Source: Lotus japonicus (Eukaryota > Streptophyta > Magnoliopsida > Fabales > Fabaceae). From it: a DNA stretch of 64,000 bases. The position numbers and the translations under genes are program-made. Below are positions 35,401 to 47,439 of this stretch, piece after piece. The first letter of the stretch is position 1. Each line of letters opens with the position of its first letter. The DNA lies in assembly GCF_012489685.1 (NCBI RefSeq), contig NC_080044.1, positions 57,713,507 to 57,777,506 of the forward strand, written 5' to 3'. A model generated the notes under the pieces. That model ran no database searches. It saw only the letters and a list, made by a program, of their open reading frames with translations, and had not been told where the DNA came from.

Positions 35401-38400
35401 CTTTTCCAAAGATATAGCTCGTTAAGTTAGCTCCGTGTGGCCTCAATCAGACTGAAATTTGGCGAATTGTAGCCAGGGTTGTGATCCTTTCGTTCCAGAC
35501 TGTGTCGAGAATTTGATGTTTTTGAGCAGCAGCATGTCACAGCTTCCGGCAATCGCGGGACCCTCTTAAAAGTCGAATCTCCATAAAAGTTCCGTTTCAA
35601 ATTTGTAGCTCGTTAAGTTAGCTATGTGTGGCCTCAATCAGACTGAAATTTTGCGACTTGTAGCAAGGGATGTGATCCTTTCCTTCCAGACTGTGTTGAG
35701 AATTTGATATTTTTTAGCAGCACCATGTCACAGCTTCCGGCAATCGCGGGACCTTCCTAAAAGTCGAATCTCCATTTAAGTTCTTTTTCAAAGATATAGC
35801 TCGTTAAGCTAGCTCAGTGTGGCCTCAATCAGACTGAAATTTGCGAATTGTAGCCAGTTTTGTGATCCTTTCGTTCCAGACTGTGTCGGGAATTTGATGT
35901 TTTTGAGCAACAGCATGTCACAGCTTCCGGCAATCGCGGGACCCTCCTAAAAGTCGAATCTCCATTGAGGTTCTTTTTCAAAGTTGTAGCTCGTTAAGTT
36001 AGCTCCGTGCGGCCTCAATCAGACTAAAATTTCGCGACTTGTAGCAAGGGCTGTGATCCTTTCGTTCCAGACTATGTCGAGAATTCGATGTTTTTGAGTA
36101 GCAGCGTGTCACAGCTTCCGGCAATTGCGGGACCCTCTTAAAAGTCAAATCTCCATTTAGGTTCTTTTTCAAAGTTGTAGCTCATTAAGTTAGCTCCGTG
36201 CGGCCTCAATTAGACTAAAATTTCACGACTTGTAGCCAGGGCTGTGATCATTTCGTTCCATACTATGTCGAGAATTCGATGTTTTTGAGCAGCAGCGTGT
36301 CACAGCTTCCGGCAATCGCGGGACCCTCTTAAAAGTCGAATCTCCATTTAGGTTCTTTTTCAAAGTTGTAGCTCATTAAGTTAGCTCAGTGTGGCCTCAA
36401 TCAGACTGAAATTTTGCCACTTGTAGCAAGGGTTGTGTTCCTTTCATTCCAGACCGTGTTGAGAATTTTATGTTTTTGAGCAGCAGCATGTCACAGCTTC
36501 CGGCAATTGCGGAAAAGTCGAATCTCCATTTAGGTTCTTTTTCAAAGTTGTAGCTCGTTAAGTTAGCTCCGTGTGGCCTCAATCAGACTAAAATTTGGCG
36601 AATTGTAGCCAGGGTAGTGTTCCTTTCGTTCCAGACTGTGTCGAGAATTTGCTGTTTTTGAGCAGCAGCATGTCACAGCTACAGGCAATCGCGGGACCCT
36701 CCTAAAAGTCGAATCTCCATTTAGGTTCTTTTTCAAATTTGAGCTCGTTAAGTTAGCTATGTGTGGCCTCAATCAGACTGAAATTTTGCGACTTGTAGCA
36801 AGGGATGTGATCCTTTCCTTCCAGACTGTGTCGAGAATTTGAGGTTTTTTAGCAGCACCATGTGACAGCTTCCGGCAATCGCGGGACCCTCCTAAAAGTC
36901 GAATCTCCATTTAAGTTCTTTTCCAAAGATATAGCTCGTTAAGTTAGCTCCGTGTGGCCTCAATCAGACTGAAATTTGGCGAATTGTAGCCAGGGTTGTG
37001 ATCCTTTCGTTCCAGACTGTGTCGAGAATTTGATGTTTTTGAGCAGCAGCATGTCACAGCTTCCGGCAATCGCGGGACCCTCTTAAAAGTCGAATCTCCA
37101 TAAAAGTTCCGTTTCAAATTTGTAGCTCGTTAAGTTAGCTATGTGTGGCCTCAATCAGACTGAAATTTTGCGACTTGTAGCAAGGGATGTGATCCTTTCC
37201 TTCCAGACTGTGTTGAGAATTTGATATTTTTTAGCAGCACCATGTCACAGCTTCCGGCAATCGCGGGACCTTCCTAAAAGTCGAATCTCCATTTAAGTTC
37301 TTTTTCAAAGATATAGCTCGTTAAGCTAGTTCAGTGTGGCCTCAATCAGACTGAAATTTGCGAATTGTAGCCAGTTTTGTGATCCTTTCGTTCCAGACTG
37401 TGTCGGGAATTTGATGTTTTTGAGCAACAGCATGTCACAGCTTCCGGCAATCGCGGGACCCTCCTAAAAGTCGAATCTCCATTGAGGTTCTTTTTCAAAG
37501 TTGTAGCTCGTTAAGTTAGCTCCGTGCGGCCTCAATCAGACTAAAATTTCGCGACTTGTAGCAAGGGCTGTGATCCTTTCGTTCCAGACTATGTCGAGAA
37601 TTCGATGTTTTTGAGTAGCAGCGTGTCACAGCTTCCGGCAATTGCGGGACCCTCTTAAAAGTCGAATCTCCATTGAGGTTCTTTTTCAAAGTTGTAGCTC
37701 GTTAAGTTAGCTCCGTGCGGCCTCAATTAGACTAAAATTTCACGACTTGTAGCCAGGGCTGTGATCATTTCGTTCCATACTATGTCGAGAATTCGATGTT
37801 TTTGAGCAGCAGCGTGTCACAGCTTCCGGCAATCGCGGGACCCTCTTAAAAGTCGAATCTCCATTTAGGTTCTTTTTCAAAGTTGTAGCTCATTAAGTTA
37901 GCTCAGTGTGGCCTCAATCAGACTGAAATTTTGCGACTTGTAGCAAGGGCTGTGTTCCTTTTATTCCAGACCGTGTTGAGAATTTTATGTTTTTGAGCAG
38001 CAGCATGTCACAGCTTCCGGCAATTGCGGAAAAGTCGAATCTCCATTTAGGTTCTTTTTCAAAGTTGTAGCTCGTTAAGTTAGCTCCGTGTGGCCTCAAT
38101 CAGACTAAAATTTGGCGAATTGTAGCCAGGGCAGTGTTCCTTTCGTTCTAGACTGTGTCGAGAATTTGCTGTTTTTGAGCAGCAGCATGTCACAGCTTCA
38201 GGCATTCGCGGGACCCTCCTAAAAGTCGAATCTCCATTTAGGTTCTTTTTCAAATTTGAGCTCGTTAAGTTAGCTATGTGTGGCCTCAATCAGACTGAAA
38301 TTTTGCGACTTGTAGCAAGGGATGTGATCCTTTCCTTCCAGACTGTGTCGAGAATTTGAGGTTTTTTAGCAGCACCATGTGACAGCTTCCGGCAATCGCG

Positions 38401-41400
38401 GGACCCTCCTAAAAGTCGAATCTCCATTTAAGTTCTTTTTCAAAGATATAGCTCGTTAAGTTAGCTCCGTGTGGCCTCTATCAGACTGAAATTTGGCGAA
38501 TTGTAGCCAGGGTTGTGATGCTTTCGTTCCAGACTGTGTCGAGAATTTGATGTTTTTGAGCAGCAGCATGTCACAGCTTCCGGCAATCGCGGGACCCTCT
38601 TAAAAGTCGAATCTCCATAAAAGTTCCGTCTCAAATTTGTAGCTCGTTAAGTTAGCTATGTGTGGCCTCAATCAGACTGAAATTTTGCGACTTGTAGCAA
38701 GGGATGTGATCCTTTCCTTCTAGACTGTGTTGAGAATTTGATATTTTTCAGCAGCACCATGTCACAGCTTCCGGCAATGGCGGGACCTTCCTAAAAGTCG
38801 AATCTCCATTTAAGTTCTTTTTTAAAGATATAGCTCGTTAAGCTAGCTTAGTGTGGCCTCAATCAGACTGAAATTTGCGAATTGTAGCCAGTTTTGTGAT
38901 CCTTTCGTTCCAGACTGTGTCGGGAATTTGATGTTTTTGAGCAACAGCATGTCACAGCTTCCGGCAATCGCGGGACCCTCCTAAAAGTCGAATCTCCATT
39001 GAGGTTCTTTTTCAAAGTTGTAGCTCGTTAAGTTAGCTCCGTGCGGCCTCAATCAGACTAAAATTTCGCGACTTGTAGCAAGGGCTGTGATCCTTTCGTT
39101 CCAGACTATGTCGAGAATTCGATGTTTTTGAGTAGCAGCGTGTCACAGCTTCCGGCAATTGCGGGACCCTCTTAAAAGTCAAATCTCCATTTAGGTTCTT
39201 TTTCAAAGTTGTAGCTCATTAAGTTAGCTCAGTGTGGCCTCAATCAGACTGAAATTTCAGAACTTGTAGCCAGGGCAGTGTTCCTTTCGTTCCAGACTGT
39301 GTCGAGAATTTGATGTTTTTGAGCAGCAGCATGTCACTGCTTCCGGCAATCGCGGGACCCTCTTAAAAGTCGAATATCCATTTAGGTTCTTTTTCAAAGT
39401 TGTAGCTCATTAAGTTAGCTCCGTGTGGCCTCAATCAGACTGAAATTTGGCGAATTGTAGCAAGGGTTGTGATCCTTTCATTCCAGACTGTGTCGAGAAT
39501 TTGATGTTTTGAGCAGCAGCATGTCACAGCTTCCGGCAATCGCGGGACCCTCTTAAAAGTCGAATCTCCATAAAAGTTGCTTTTTCAAATTTGAGCTCGT
39601 TAAGTTAGCTATGTGTGGCCTCAATCAGACTGAAATTTTGTGACTTGTAGCAAGGGATGTGATACTTTCCTTCCAGACTGTGTCGAGAATTTGATATTTT
39701 TTAGCAGCACCATGTCACAGCTTCCGGCAATCGCGGGACCCTCCTAAAAGTCGAATCTCCATTAAAGTTCTTTTTCAAAGATATAGCTCGTTAAGTTAGC
39801 TCTGTGTGGCCTCAATCAGACTGAAATTTGCGAATTGTAGCCAGGGTTGTGATCCTTTCGTTCCAAACTGTGTCGAGAAATTGATGTTTTTGAGCAGCAG
39901 CATGTCACAGCTTCCGGCAATCGCGGGACCCTCTTAAAAGTCGAATCTCCATAAAAGTTCCTTTTCATATTTGTAGCTCGTTAAGTTAGCTATGTGTGGC
40001 CTCAATCAGACTGAAATTTTGCGACTTGTAGCAAGGGATGTGATCCTTTCCTTCCAGACTGTGTTGAGAATTTGATATTTTTTAGCAGCACCATGTCACA
40101 GCTTCCGACAATCGCGGGACCCTCCTAAAAGTCGAATCTCCATTTAAGTTCTTTTTTCAAATATATAGCTCGTTAAGTTAGCTCCGTGTGGCCTCAATCA
40201 TACTGAAATTTGCGAATTGTAGCCCGGGTTGTGATCCTTTCGTTCCAGACTGTGTCGAGAATTTGATGTTTTTGAGCAGCAGCATGTCACAGCTTCCGGC
40301 AATCGCGGGACCCTCTTAAAAGTCGAATCTCCATAAAAGTTGCTTTTCAAATTTGTAGCTCGTTAAATTAGCTATGTGTGGCCTCAATCAGACTGAAATT
40401 TTGCGACTTGTAGCAAGGGATGTGATCCTTTCCTTCCAGACTGTGTTGAGAATTTGATATTTTTTAGCTGCACCATGTCACAGCTTCCGGCAATCGCGGG
40501 ACCCTCCTAAAAGTCGAATCTCCATTTAAGTTATTTTTCAAAGATATAGCTCATTAAGTTAGCTCCGTGTGGCCTCAATCAGACTGAAATTTGCGAATTG
40601 TAGCCAGTTTTGTGATCCTATCGTTCCAGACTGTGTCGGGAATTTGATGTTTTTGAGCAACAGCATGTCACAGCTTCCGGCAATCGCGGGACCCCTCCTA
40701 AAAGTCGAATCTCCATTTAAGTTCTTTTTCAAAGATATAGCTCGTTAAGTTAGCTCTGTGTGGCCTCAATCAGACTGAAATTTGCGAATTGTAGCCAGGG
40801 TTGTGATCCTTTCGTTCCAAACTGTGTCGAGAAATTGATGTTTTTAAGCAGCAGCATGTCACAGCTTCCGGCAATCGCGGGACCCTCTTAAAAGTCGAAT
40901 CTCCATAAAAGTTCCTTTTCATATTTGTAGCTCGTTAAGTTAGCTATGTGTGGCCTCAATCAGACTGAAATTTGCGACTTGTAGCAAGGGATGTGATCCT
41001 TTCCTTCCAGACTGTGTTGAGAATTTGATATTTTTTAGCAGCACCATGTCACAGCTTCCGACAATCGCGGGACCCTCCTAAAAGTCGAATCTCCATTTAA
41101 GTTCTTTTTCAATATATAGCTCGTTAAGTTATCTCCGTGTGGCCTCAATCATACTGAAATTTGCGAATTGTAGCCCGGGTTGTGATCCTTTCGTTCCAGA
41201 CTGTGTCGAGAATTTGATGTTTTTGAGCAGCAGCATGTCACAGCTTCCGGCAATCGCGGGACCCCCTTAAAGTCGAATCTCCATAAAAGTTGCTTTTCAA
41301 ATTTGTAGCTCGTTAAATTAGCTATGTGTGGCCTCAATCAGACTGAAATTTTGCGACTTGTAGCAAGGGATGTGATCCTTTCCTTCCAGACTGTGTTGAG

Positions 41401-42012
41401 AATTTGATATTTTTTATCAGCACCATGTCACAGCTTCCGGCAATCGCGGGACCCTCCTAAAAGTCGAATCTCCATTTAAGTTCTTTTTCAAAGATATAGC
41501 TCTTTAAGTTAGCTCCGTGTGGCCTCAATCAGACTGAAATTTGCGAATTGTAGCCAGTTTTGTGATCCTTTCGTTCCAGACCGTGTCGGGAATTTGATGT
41601 TTTTGAGCAACAGCATGTCACAGCTTCCGGCAATCGCGGGACCCTCCTAAAAGTCGAATCTCCATTGAGGTTCTTTTTCCAAAGTTGTAGCTCGTTAAGT
41701 TAGCTCCGTGCGACCTCAATCAGACTAAAATTTCGCGACTTGTAGCCAGGGCTTTGATCCTTTCGTTCCATACTATGTCGAGAATTCGATGTTTTTGAGC
41801 AGCAGCGTGTCACAGCTTCCGCAATCGCGGGACCCTCTTAAAAGTCGAATGTCCATTTAGGTTCTTTTTCAAAGTTGTAGCTCATTAAGTTAGCTCAGTG
41901 TGGCCTCAATCAGACTGAAATTTTGCGACTTGTAGCAAGGGCTGTGTTCCTTTCATTCCAGACCGTGTTGAGAATTTTATGTTTTTGAGCAGCAGCATGT
42001 CACAGCTTCCGG
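32429..42012. repeat. ~190-bp satellite array, right segment
   Basis: About 50 monomers, continuous with the left segment before the SIRE insertion. A clear higher-order repeat is present: a monomer variant lacking 9 bp (gcggaaaagtcg) recurs at about 33665, 34990, 36507 and 38024, spacings 1325, 1517 and 1517 bp, i.e. 7, 8 and 8 monomers. The cagctacaggc variant follows one monomer later in three of the units. The tgtcgggaat marker recurs at about 33045, 34558, 35886, 37402, 38919, 40632 and 41586. The array is cut at 42012 by the next SIRE LTR after cttccgg. Confidence 0.95.
33665..38289. repeat. Satellite higher-order repeat, 1517-bp octamer
   Basis: Two full 8-monomer units and one 7-monomer unit in which the order of variant monomers is kept. 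Units look more alike than adjacent monomers do. This pattern indicates repeated unequal exchange or amplification of a multi-monomer block. Confidence 0.85.
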
Positions 42013-43220
42013 TGTAAGATCAAGTTTTGATCTAGTAGTACAACTCTATGTTTTGATGATTACAAGTTAACCTTTTGATATGAACAATTGTGGTACTCTA
42101 ACGTGTTTTTCTGAGTGTGCTATTTACAGGCTCTGACCTCAACTCAATCTCACACAAATCAGAAGCACTGTGTATAAAGGGTAACCCAAGCAACGCTTTC
42201 GCATTCACCACGTTCAGTATGAACAGTGGAAAAGCTTCAGAAGTTCTGAAGCTATACAAACTCTGATGTGGACTCAGTCGCTAGAAGCTCTGAAGATCCA
42301 GAAGTTCTGATAACCAAGAAACACTGAAGGTTCAGATGTTCTGATGGTGTAGAAGACTCTGAAGATCCAGAAGCTGAATAGTGGAAATCTGAAGTCCAGA
42401 AGCAAGAAACTCTGAAGGCCATGTTCTTCCCTCTGAGTTCAGAATCAGAAGATACAATGGTCAGAGGATCTGTGCTTTCCCTCTGACTCTGATCAACCGG
42501 CTTCACAAGTTCCAATATGAAGTATTCCCCTGATCAGAAGTCTCCTAGGTTAAAAGGTCAAGTCGCTATCCAAGTACAAAAGCAAGTGTACCTTCCTGAC
42601 GACCTACCTAACGTTCTCAGCCACAGCAGAAGCTGGATTTTCCAGAACTGCCCTCCAACGGTAGCATTTCCCATGCAACGCTCAACCCTAATCCTTGGAG
42701 TATATATAGAGGCTGAAGATTGAAAGAAGCGGCTAAGAAGAAGCATTCACATACGCAAGACATATTCAAAATATTCTAAGCTTTCTTTCATCTGAAATTC
42801 ATTGAGTTTACTATTAGCTTTTTAGAAGCAAATCTCTTGTAAACATTTCTTTGATAAACAGTTTGTTTAGTTCCTTTAGGAGATCAAGGTTGATCGGATC
42901 CTAGAGAAGACTAAGAGAGTGAATCTTAGTGTGAGCTAAGTCAGTGTAATTGTTAGTCACTTGTAGGTTTCAAGTGCAGCTGTAACTCTTACCTGATTAG
43001 TGGATTGCCTTCATTCTAAAAGGAAGAAATCACCTTAACGGGTGGACTGGAGTAGCTTGAGTGATTTATCAAGTGAACCAGGATAAAATCCTTGTGTGCT
43101 TCTCTATCTCTTATCTTTAGCACTTAAGTTCTCGAAAGATTTGTCAAAATCTTTAAGGTGGAAGTTTTGTACTGAAAACGTTATTCAAACCCCCCCTTTC
43201 TACCGTTTTTCATACCTTCA
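42013..43220 (+). mobile_element. SIRE copy 2 5' LTR
   Basis: 1208 bp from tgtaagatcaag to cataccttca, TATA at 42701-42709. Inserted in the satellite; the five bases before it, tccgg, would be the TSD, but the other end is not in the window. Confidence 0.94.
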
Positions 43221-43222
43221 AT

Positions 43223-43234
43223 TGGTATCAGAGC
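43223..43234 (+). other. Primer binding site, SIRE copy 2
   Basis: tggtatcagagc two bases after the LTR. Confidence 0.92.
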
Positions 43235-43292
43235 GCAAGTTCTGATTACCACACCTAACAGTGTTCAGTGATCCGGGCCGGTGTGAAAAACA

Positions 43293-44730
43293 ATGGCTGC
43301 CACCACCAGTGAAACTCAAAGAGATGGTTACAATGCAAAGCCTCCTATGTTCGACGGTCAAAGGTTCGAATATTGGAAAGATAGACTGGAAAGTTTCTTT
43401 CTGGGTTTCGATGCAGATCTCTGGGAGCAGTTGATGCAGATGGCAAGAAGATCCCAAGGTCAGAGATGACTGCAGATCAAAAGAAGCTGTACTCACAACA
43501 TCACAAAGCAAGAGCAATTCTTCTAAGTGCTATTTCCTATGAAGAGTACCAGAAGATTACAGATCGTGAGTTTGCTAAAGGCATTTTTGAATCTCTGAAG
43601 ATGTCTCATGAAGGAAACAAGAAAGTCAAAGAATCAAAGGCATTGTCTTTGATCCAAAAGTATGAATCCTTCATCATGGAGCCAAATGAATCCATTGAAG
43701 AAATGTTCTCCAGATTTCAATTGCTTGTAGCTGGCATACGACCTCTCAACAAGAGCTACACAACAAAAGATCATTTCATAAGGGTCATCAGGTGTCTTCC
43801 TGAAAGTTGGATGCCTTTGGTGACTTCAATAGAGCTCACGAGAGACGTTGAGAATATGAGTTTAGAAGAACTCATCAGCATTTTGAAATGCCATGAGCTG
43901 AAGCGCTCAGAGATGCAAGATCTGAGGAAAAAGTCCATAGCCTTGAAATCCAAATCTGAAAAGGCTAAGGTTGAGAAGTCAAAGGCTCTTCAAGCTGAAG
44001 AAGAAGAATCTGAAGAAGCATCAGAAGATTCTGATGAAGATGAGCTGACTCTGATCTCCAAGAGACTCAACCGCATCTGGAAGCACAGGCAGAGCAAGTT
44101 CAAAGGCTCTGGAAAGGCAAAAGGAAAGTATGAGTCCTCAGGCCAGAAGAAGTCTTCAATCAAGGAAGTCACATGTTTTGAGTGCAAAGAATCTGGGCAC
44201 TACAAAAGTGATTGTCCAAAGTTGAAGAAAGACAAGAAGCCAAAGAAGCACTTCAAGACCAAGAAGAGTCTGATGGTGACATTCGATGAATCAGAGTCAG
44301 AGGATGTTGACTCTGATGGTGAAGTCCAAGGACTCTTGGCCATTATCAAAGACAAAGGAGCAAAGTCAAAGGAAGCTGTTGACTCTGACTCAGAATCAGA
44401 GGAGATCCTAACTCAGACGATGAAAATGAGGTATTTGCTTCTTTCTCTACCTCTGAACTGAAACATGCTTTGTCTGATATCATGGATAAGTATAACTCTT
44501 TATTGTCTAAGCATAAAAAGTTGAAAAAGAACTTATCTGCTGTCTCCAAGACTCCTTCTGAACATGAGAAAATTATTTCTGATTTGAAAAATGATAATTA
44601 TGCCTTGATCAATTCTAACTCTGTGCTTAAGAACCAGATTGCTAAGTTAGAAGAAATTGTTGCCTGTGATGCCTCTGATTGTAGAAATGAATCTAAGTAT
44701 GAAAAGTCTTTTCAAAGATTCCTAGCTAAA
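43293..44730 (+). pseudogene. gag: SIRE copy 2 gag, frameshifted and cut by gap
   Basis: Same ATG and protein start as copy 1. A net 25-bp deletion at about 43426 (after gatctctggg) shifts the frame. The long clean part runs from 43466 to about 44400 and includes the CCHC knuckle; a 1-bp deletion near 44401 (tcagaggag for tcagaaggag) shifts it again and leads to a stop at 44459. Sequence continues in the third frame to the N gap. pol is not present. Confidence 0.9.
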
Positions 44731-44830
44731 NNNNNNNNNNNNNNNNNNNNNNNNNNNNNNNNNNNNNNNNNNNNNNNNNNNNNNNNNNNNNNNNNNNNNN
44801 NNNNNNNNNNNNNNNNNNNNNNNNNNNNNN
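44731..44830. other. Assembly gap (100 N)
   Basis: Exactly 100 N, a usual placeholder for unknown length. It joins the 5' half of a plus-strand SIRE to the 3' LTR of a minus-strand SIRE. Confidence 0.98.
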
Positions 44831-44850
44831 TCTCAACTTCACAAGTCAAT
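44831..44850. other. 20-bp flank of SIRE copy 3
   Basis: Unassigned sequence between the gap and the LTR; its last five bases (tcaat) would be the target duplication of the minus-strand element. Confidence 0.4.
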
Positions 44851-46062
44851 TGAAGGTATGAAAAACGGTAGAAAGGGGGGTTTGAATAACGTTTTCAAGA
44901 TAAAACTTCCACCTTAAAGATTTTGACAAAATCTTTCGAGAACTTAAGTGCTAAGAATAAGAGATAGAAAAGCACACAAGGATTTTTATCCTGGTTCACT
45001 TGATAAATCACTCAGCTACTCCAGTCCACCCCGTTAAGGTGATTTCTTCCTTCTTAGATGAAGGCAATCCACTAAATCAGGTAAGAGTTACAACTGCACT
45101 TGAAACCTACAATGACTAACAATTACACTGACTTAGCTCACACTAAGATTCACTCTCTTAGTCTTCTCTAGGATCCGATCAAACCTTGATCTCCTAAAGG
45201 GAAAACTATACAACTGCTATATGAAGTTCTTGTTTACAAAGAAAGTGCTTCTAAAAAGCTTATAGTAAACACAATGAATTCAGGATGAAAGAAAGCTTAG
45301 AAGAATTTGAATTTGTCTTGCGCGTATGTGAATGCTTCTAGCCGCTTCTTTCAGTCTTCAGCCTCTTATATACTCCAAGGATTAGGGTTGAACGTTGCAT
45401 GGGAAATGCTACTGTTGGAGGGCAGTTCTGGAAATTCCAGCTTCTGCTATGGCTGAGAACGTTAGGTAGGGTCGTCAGGATGGTACAGTTGCTTTTGTAC
45501 TTGGATAGTGACATGACATTTAAACCTAGGAGACTTCTGATCAGGGGAATGCTTCATGTTGGAACTTGTGTAGCCGGTTGATCAGAGTCAAAGGGAAAGC
45601 ACAGATCCTCTGACCATTGTATCTTCTGATTCTGAACTCAGAGGGAAGTACATGGTCTTCAGAGTTTCTTGCTTCTGGACTTCAGAGTTTCCACTATTCA
45701 GCTTCTGTATCTTCAGAGTCTTCTACACCATCAGAACATCTGAACCTTTAGTGTTTCTAGGTTATCAGAACTTCTGGATCTTCCAGAGCTTCTAGTGACT
45801 GAGTCCACATCAGAGTTTGTGTAGCTTCAGAACTTCTGAAGCTTTTCCACTGTTCATGTGAACATGGTCAATGCGAAAGCGTTGCTTGGGTCACTCTTTA
45901 AGCACAGTGCTTCTGATTTGTGTGAGATTGAATAGAGGTCAGAGCCTGTAAATAGCACACTCAGAAAAACACGTTAGAGTACCACAATTGTTCATATCAA
46001 AAGGTTAACATGTAATCATCAAAACATAGAGTTGTACTACTAGATCAAAACTTGATCTTACA
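44851..46062 (-). mobile_element. SIRE copy 3 3' LTR
   Basis: 1212 bp in reverse orientation, starting tgaaggtatg and ending cttgatcttaca on the plus strand, with TATA at 45366-45374. It is followed by the reverse of the PPT, so it is the 3' LTR. It is visibly more diverged from the other SIRE LTRs than they are from each other. Confidence 0.93.
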
Positions 46063-46078
46063 ATCTCCCCCTTTTTGA
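46063..46078 (-). other. Polypurine tract, SIRE copy 3
   Basis: atctccccctttttga, the reverse of the PPT of copy 1. Further PPT-like tracts in the same orientation lie at 46228-46236, 46545-46558 and about 46610. Confidence 0.88.
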
Positions 46079-46650
46079 TGATGACAAAACTAAGATTTTT
46101 GATGAACAATTCTTAAACATTAAACTGAATTCACTCAGATTTTAGAGATATAGAATAAGACTTATCCTGATGTGAATAGTTTATCTTGCTCATTCTGAAT
46201 TCAAGTCACTGCTTGATTCTGAGCTTAGCTCCCCCTGAATCTAATACTTGATGAAAACGTTAGAAGAGTCTAGATTCTGAGCTAAATAATATAAGAGTTC
46301 AGAGTGAAAAACTTATGACATAGATGAAAATAGAGTAATCAGAGCGCATAAGTAATCAGAGTCAACGGACAAGGTATCAGAGTCTTGGGTATCAGAGTCA
46401 AACTAAAATCACTTCAGAAGAAGTGAAATGTATTCCTTGTATTTGCCCAGTGACACATCTATGGTCATAAAGGTGGAACTCTTAAATTCTCCAAAAGAAA
46501 AATAAGTCACACTAACACATCTTACACATCAAAAACTGGTTTGTACTCCCCCTTTTTGTCATAAGCAAAAAGCTTGGGGTGTGAAAAACTTAGCTTGAAG
46601 TACAAGGTACTCCCCTTAGAGAAGGTCTAAGTTTAAAGAAAATTAAAACG

Positions 46651-46773
46651 ATGCATGAATCAGAGTTAGGCGAAGTAAATAGAAGAGTTAATGCACAAGA
46701 GGAACGTTTACCACCGGCCAAGGGAGTAAAGAAAAGGGTCAGTTACCAAGAACTTAACCTCGAGAAACCGTAG
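46651..46773 (+). CDS. Small antisense ORF, second copy (40 aa)
   Basis: Starts MHESELGEVNRRVNA and ends SYQELNLEKP; same length as the one at 30504-30626. Lies upstream of the TATA box at 46805, so it would need a separate transcript or may be only conserved DNA. Confidence 0.35.
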   Translation: MHESELGEVNRRVNAQEERLPPAKGVKKRVSYQELNLEKP

Positions 46774-46804
46774 GAGCATTAACTTTCAGAGAGAAGGTGA
46801 AGCC

Positions 46805-46813
46805 TATATAAAG
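46805..46813 (+). promoter_or_regulatory. TATA box of the antisense ORF (SIRE copy 3)
   Basis: gaagcctatataaagcg, identical across the core to the site before the other copy, 47 bp before the ATG at 46860. Confidence 0.6.
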
Positions 46814-46859
46814 CGATGGAGAATGGGGTAAGCTTCACAACTCGAATAATACCAAAAAA

Positions 46860-47252
46860 ATGGCATCATACATGATCGCATTAGAGGAGCTGAGAAAGAG
46901 AGCCTTCGAAGAGGACTTGTTCCTCAACATTAGGCATCCAGAGGGTACAACAACCATCTCAGAGCTAACACGGACACTGCTGGAGGAGGACCTGCGTCCA
47001 GAGTTGAAGAATGACATGAGGAAATTCCTTGCCTTCGTGGAGGAAGTACAAGAACTCAGCCAGCTTGAACTAAAGCTGCTGGAAGAAAAGGAAATTATAG
47101 AGAAGAAGCTCAGGACTTCAGAAGAAATTCTGGAGAGGGATGAGCAGATTGTCAATCTCAACAACATCCAGTATTCACTGGATCGTCTGGAGAAGGAGAG
47201 GTTAGAGCAGCGCCAGGAGTGCAGAAGAATGAGGAGGGATCCTCCATTCTAG
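46860..47252 (+). CDS. Antisense coiled-coil ORF inside SIRE, second copy
   Basis: 130 residues, MASYMIALEELRKRAFEEDL to RRMRRDPPF, opposite to the host element, which is on the minus strand here. It has the same length as 30020-30412, with the most divergent part at residues 95-98 and the C-terminal 13 residues identical. Both copies stay open although the neighbouring env-like ORF is broken in both. An AATAAA at 47294-47299 follows. The gene ends about 190 bp from the end of the env-like ORF, in a convergent arrangement. Confidence 0.7.
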   Translation: MASYMIALEELRKRAFEEDLFLNIRHPEGTTTISELTRTLLEEDLRPELKNDMRKFLAFVEEVQELSQLELKLLEEKEIIEKKLRTSEEILERDEQIVNLNNIQYSLDRLEKERLEQRQECRRMRRDPPF

Positions 47253-47439
47253 GATTTTTAAAAAAATGTATGATGTAAACGCGGTTTATTATGAATAAAA
47301 GAAATTTTGCAAACATAATGTCAGATATATATATGCATAGATAATCACAAACGAGCAAAGTAAAGATTAACAAGAAAGAACCAGAGTTTAACGAAATAAA
47401 ACAAAGGTAAAGAAAAATAAAAACGAAGAGATCCTGAAG

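Noticed and set aside
13375..42012. Repeated 60-70-codon frames (MRPHIANLTS and MRPHGANLTS types) on the minus strand
   Set aside because: They recur with the satellite period and change with each indel; they are open by chance within the 190-bp monomer.
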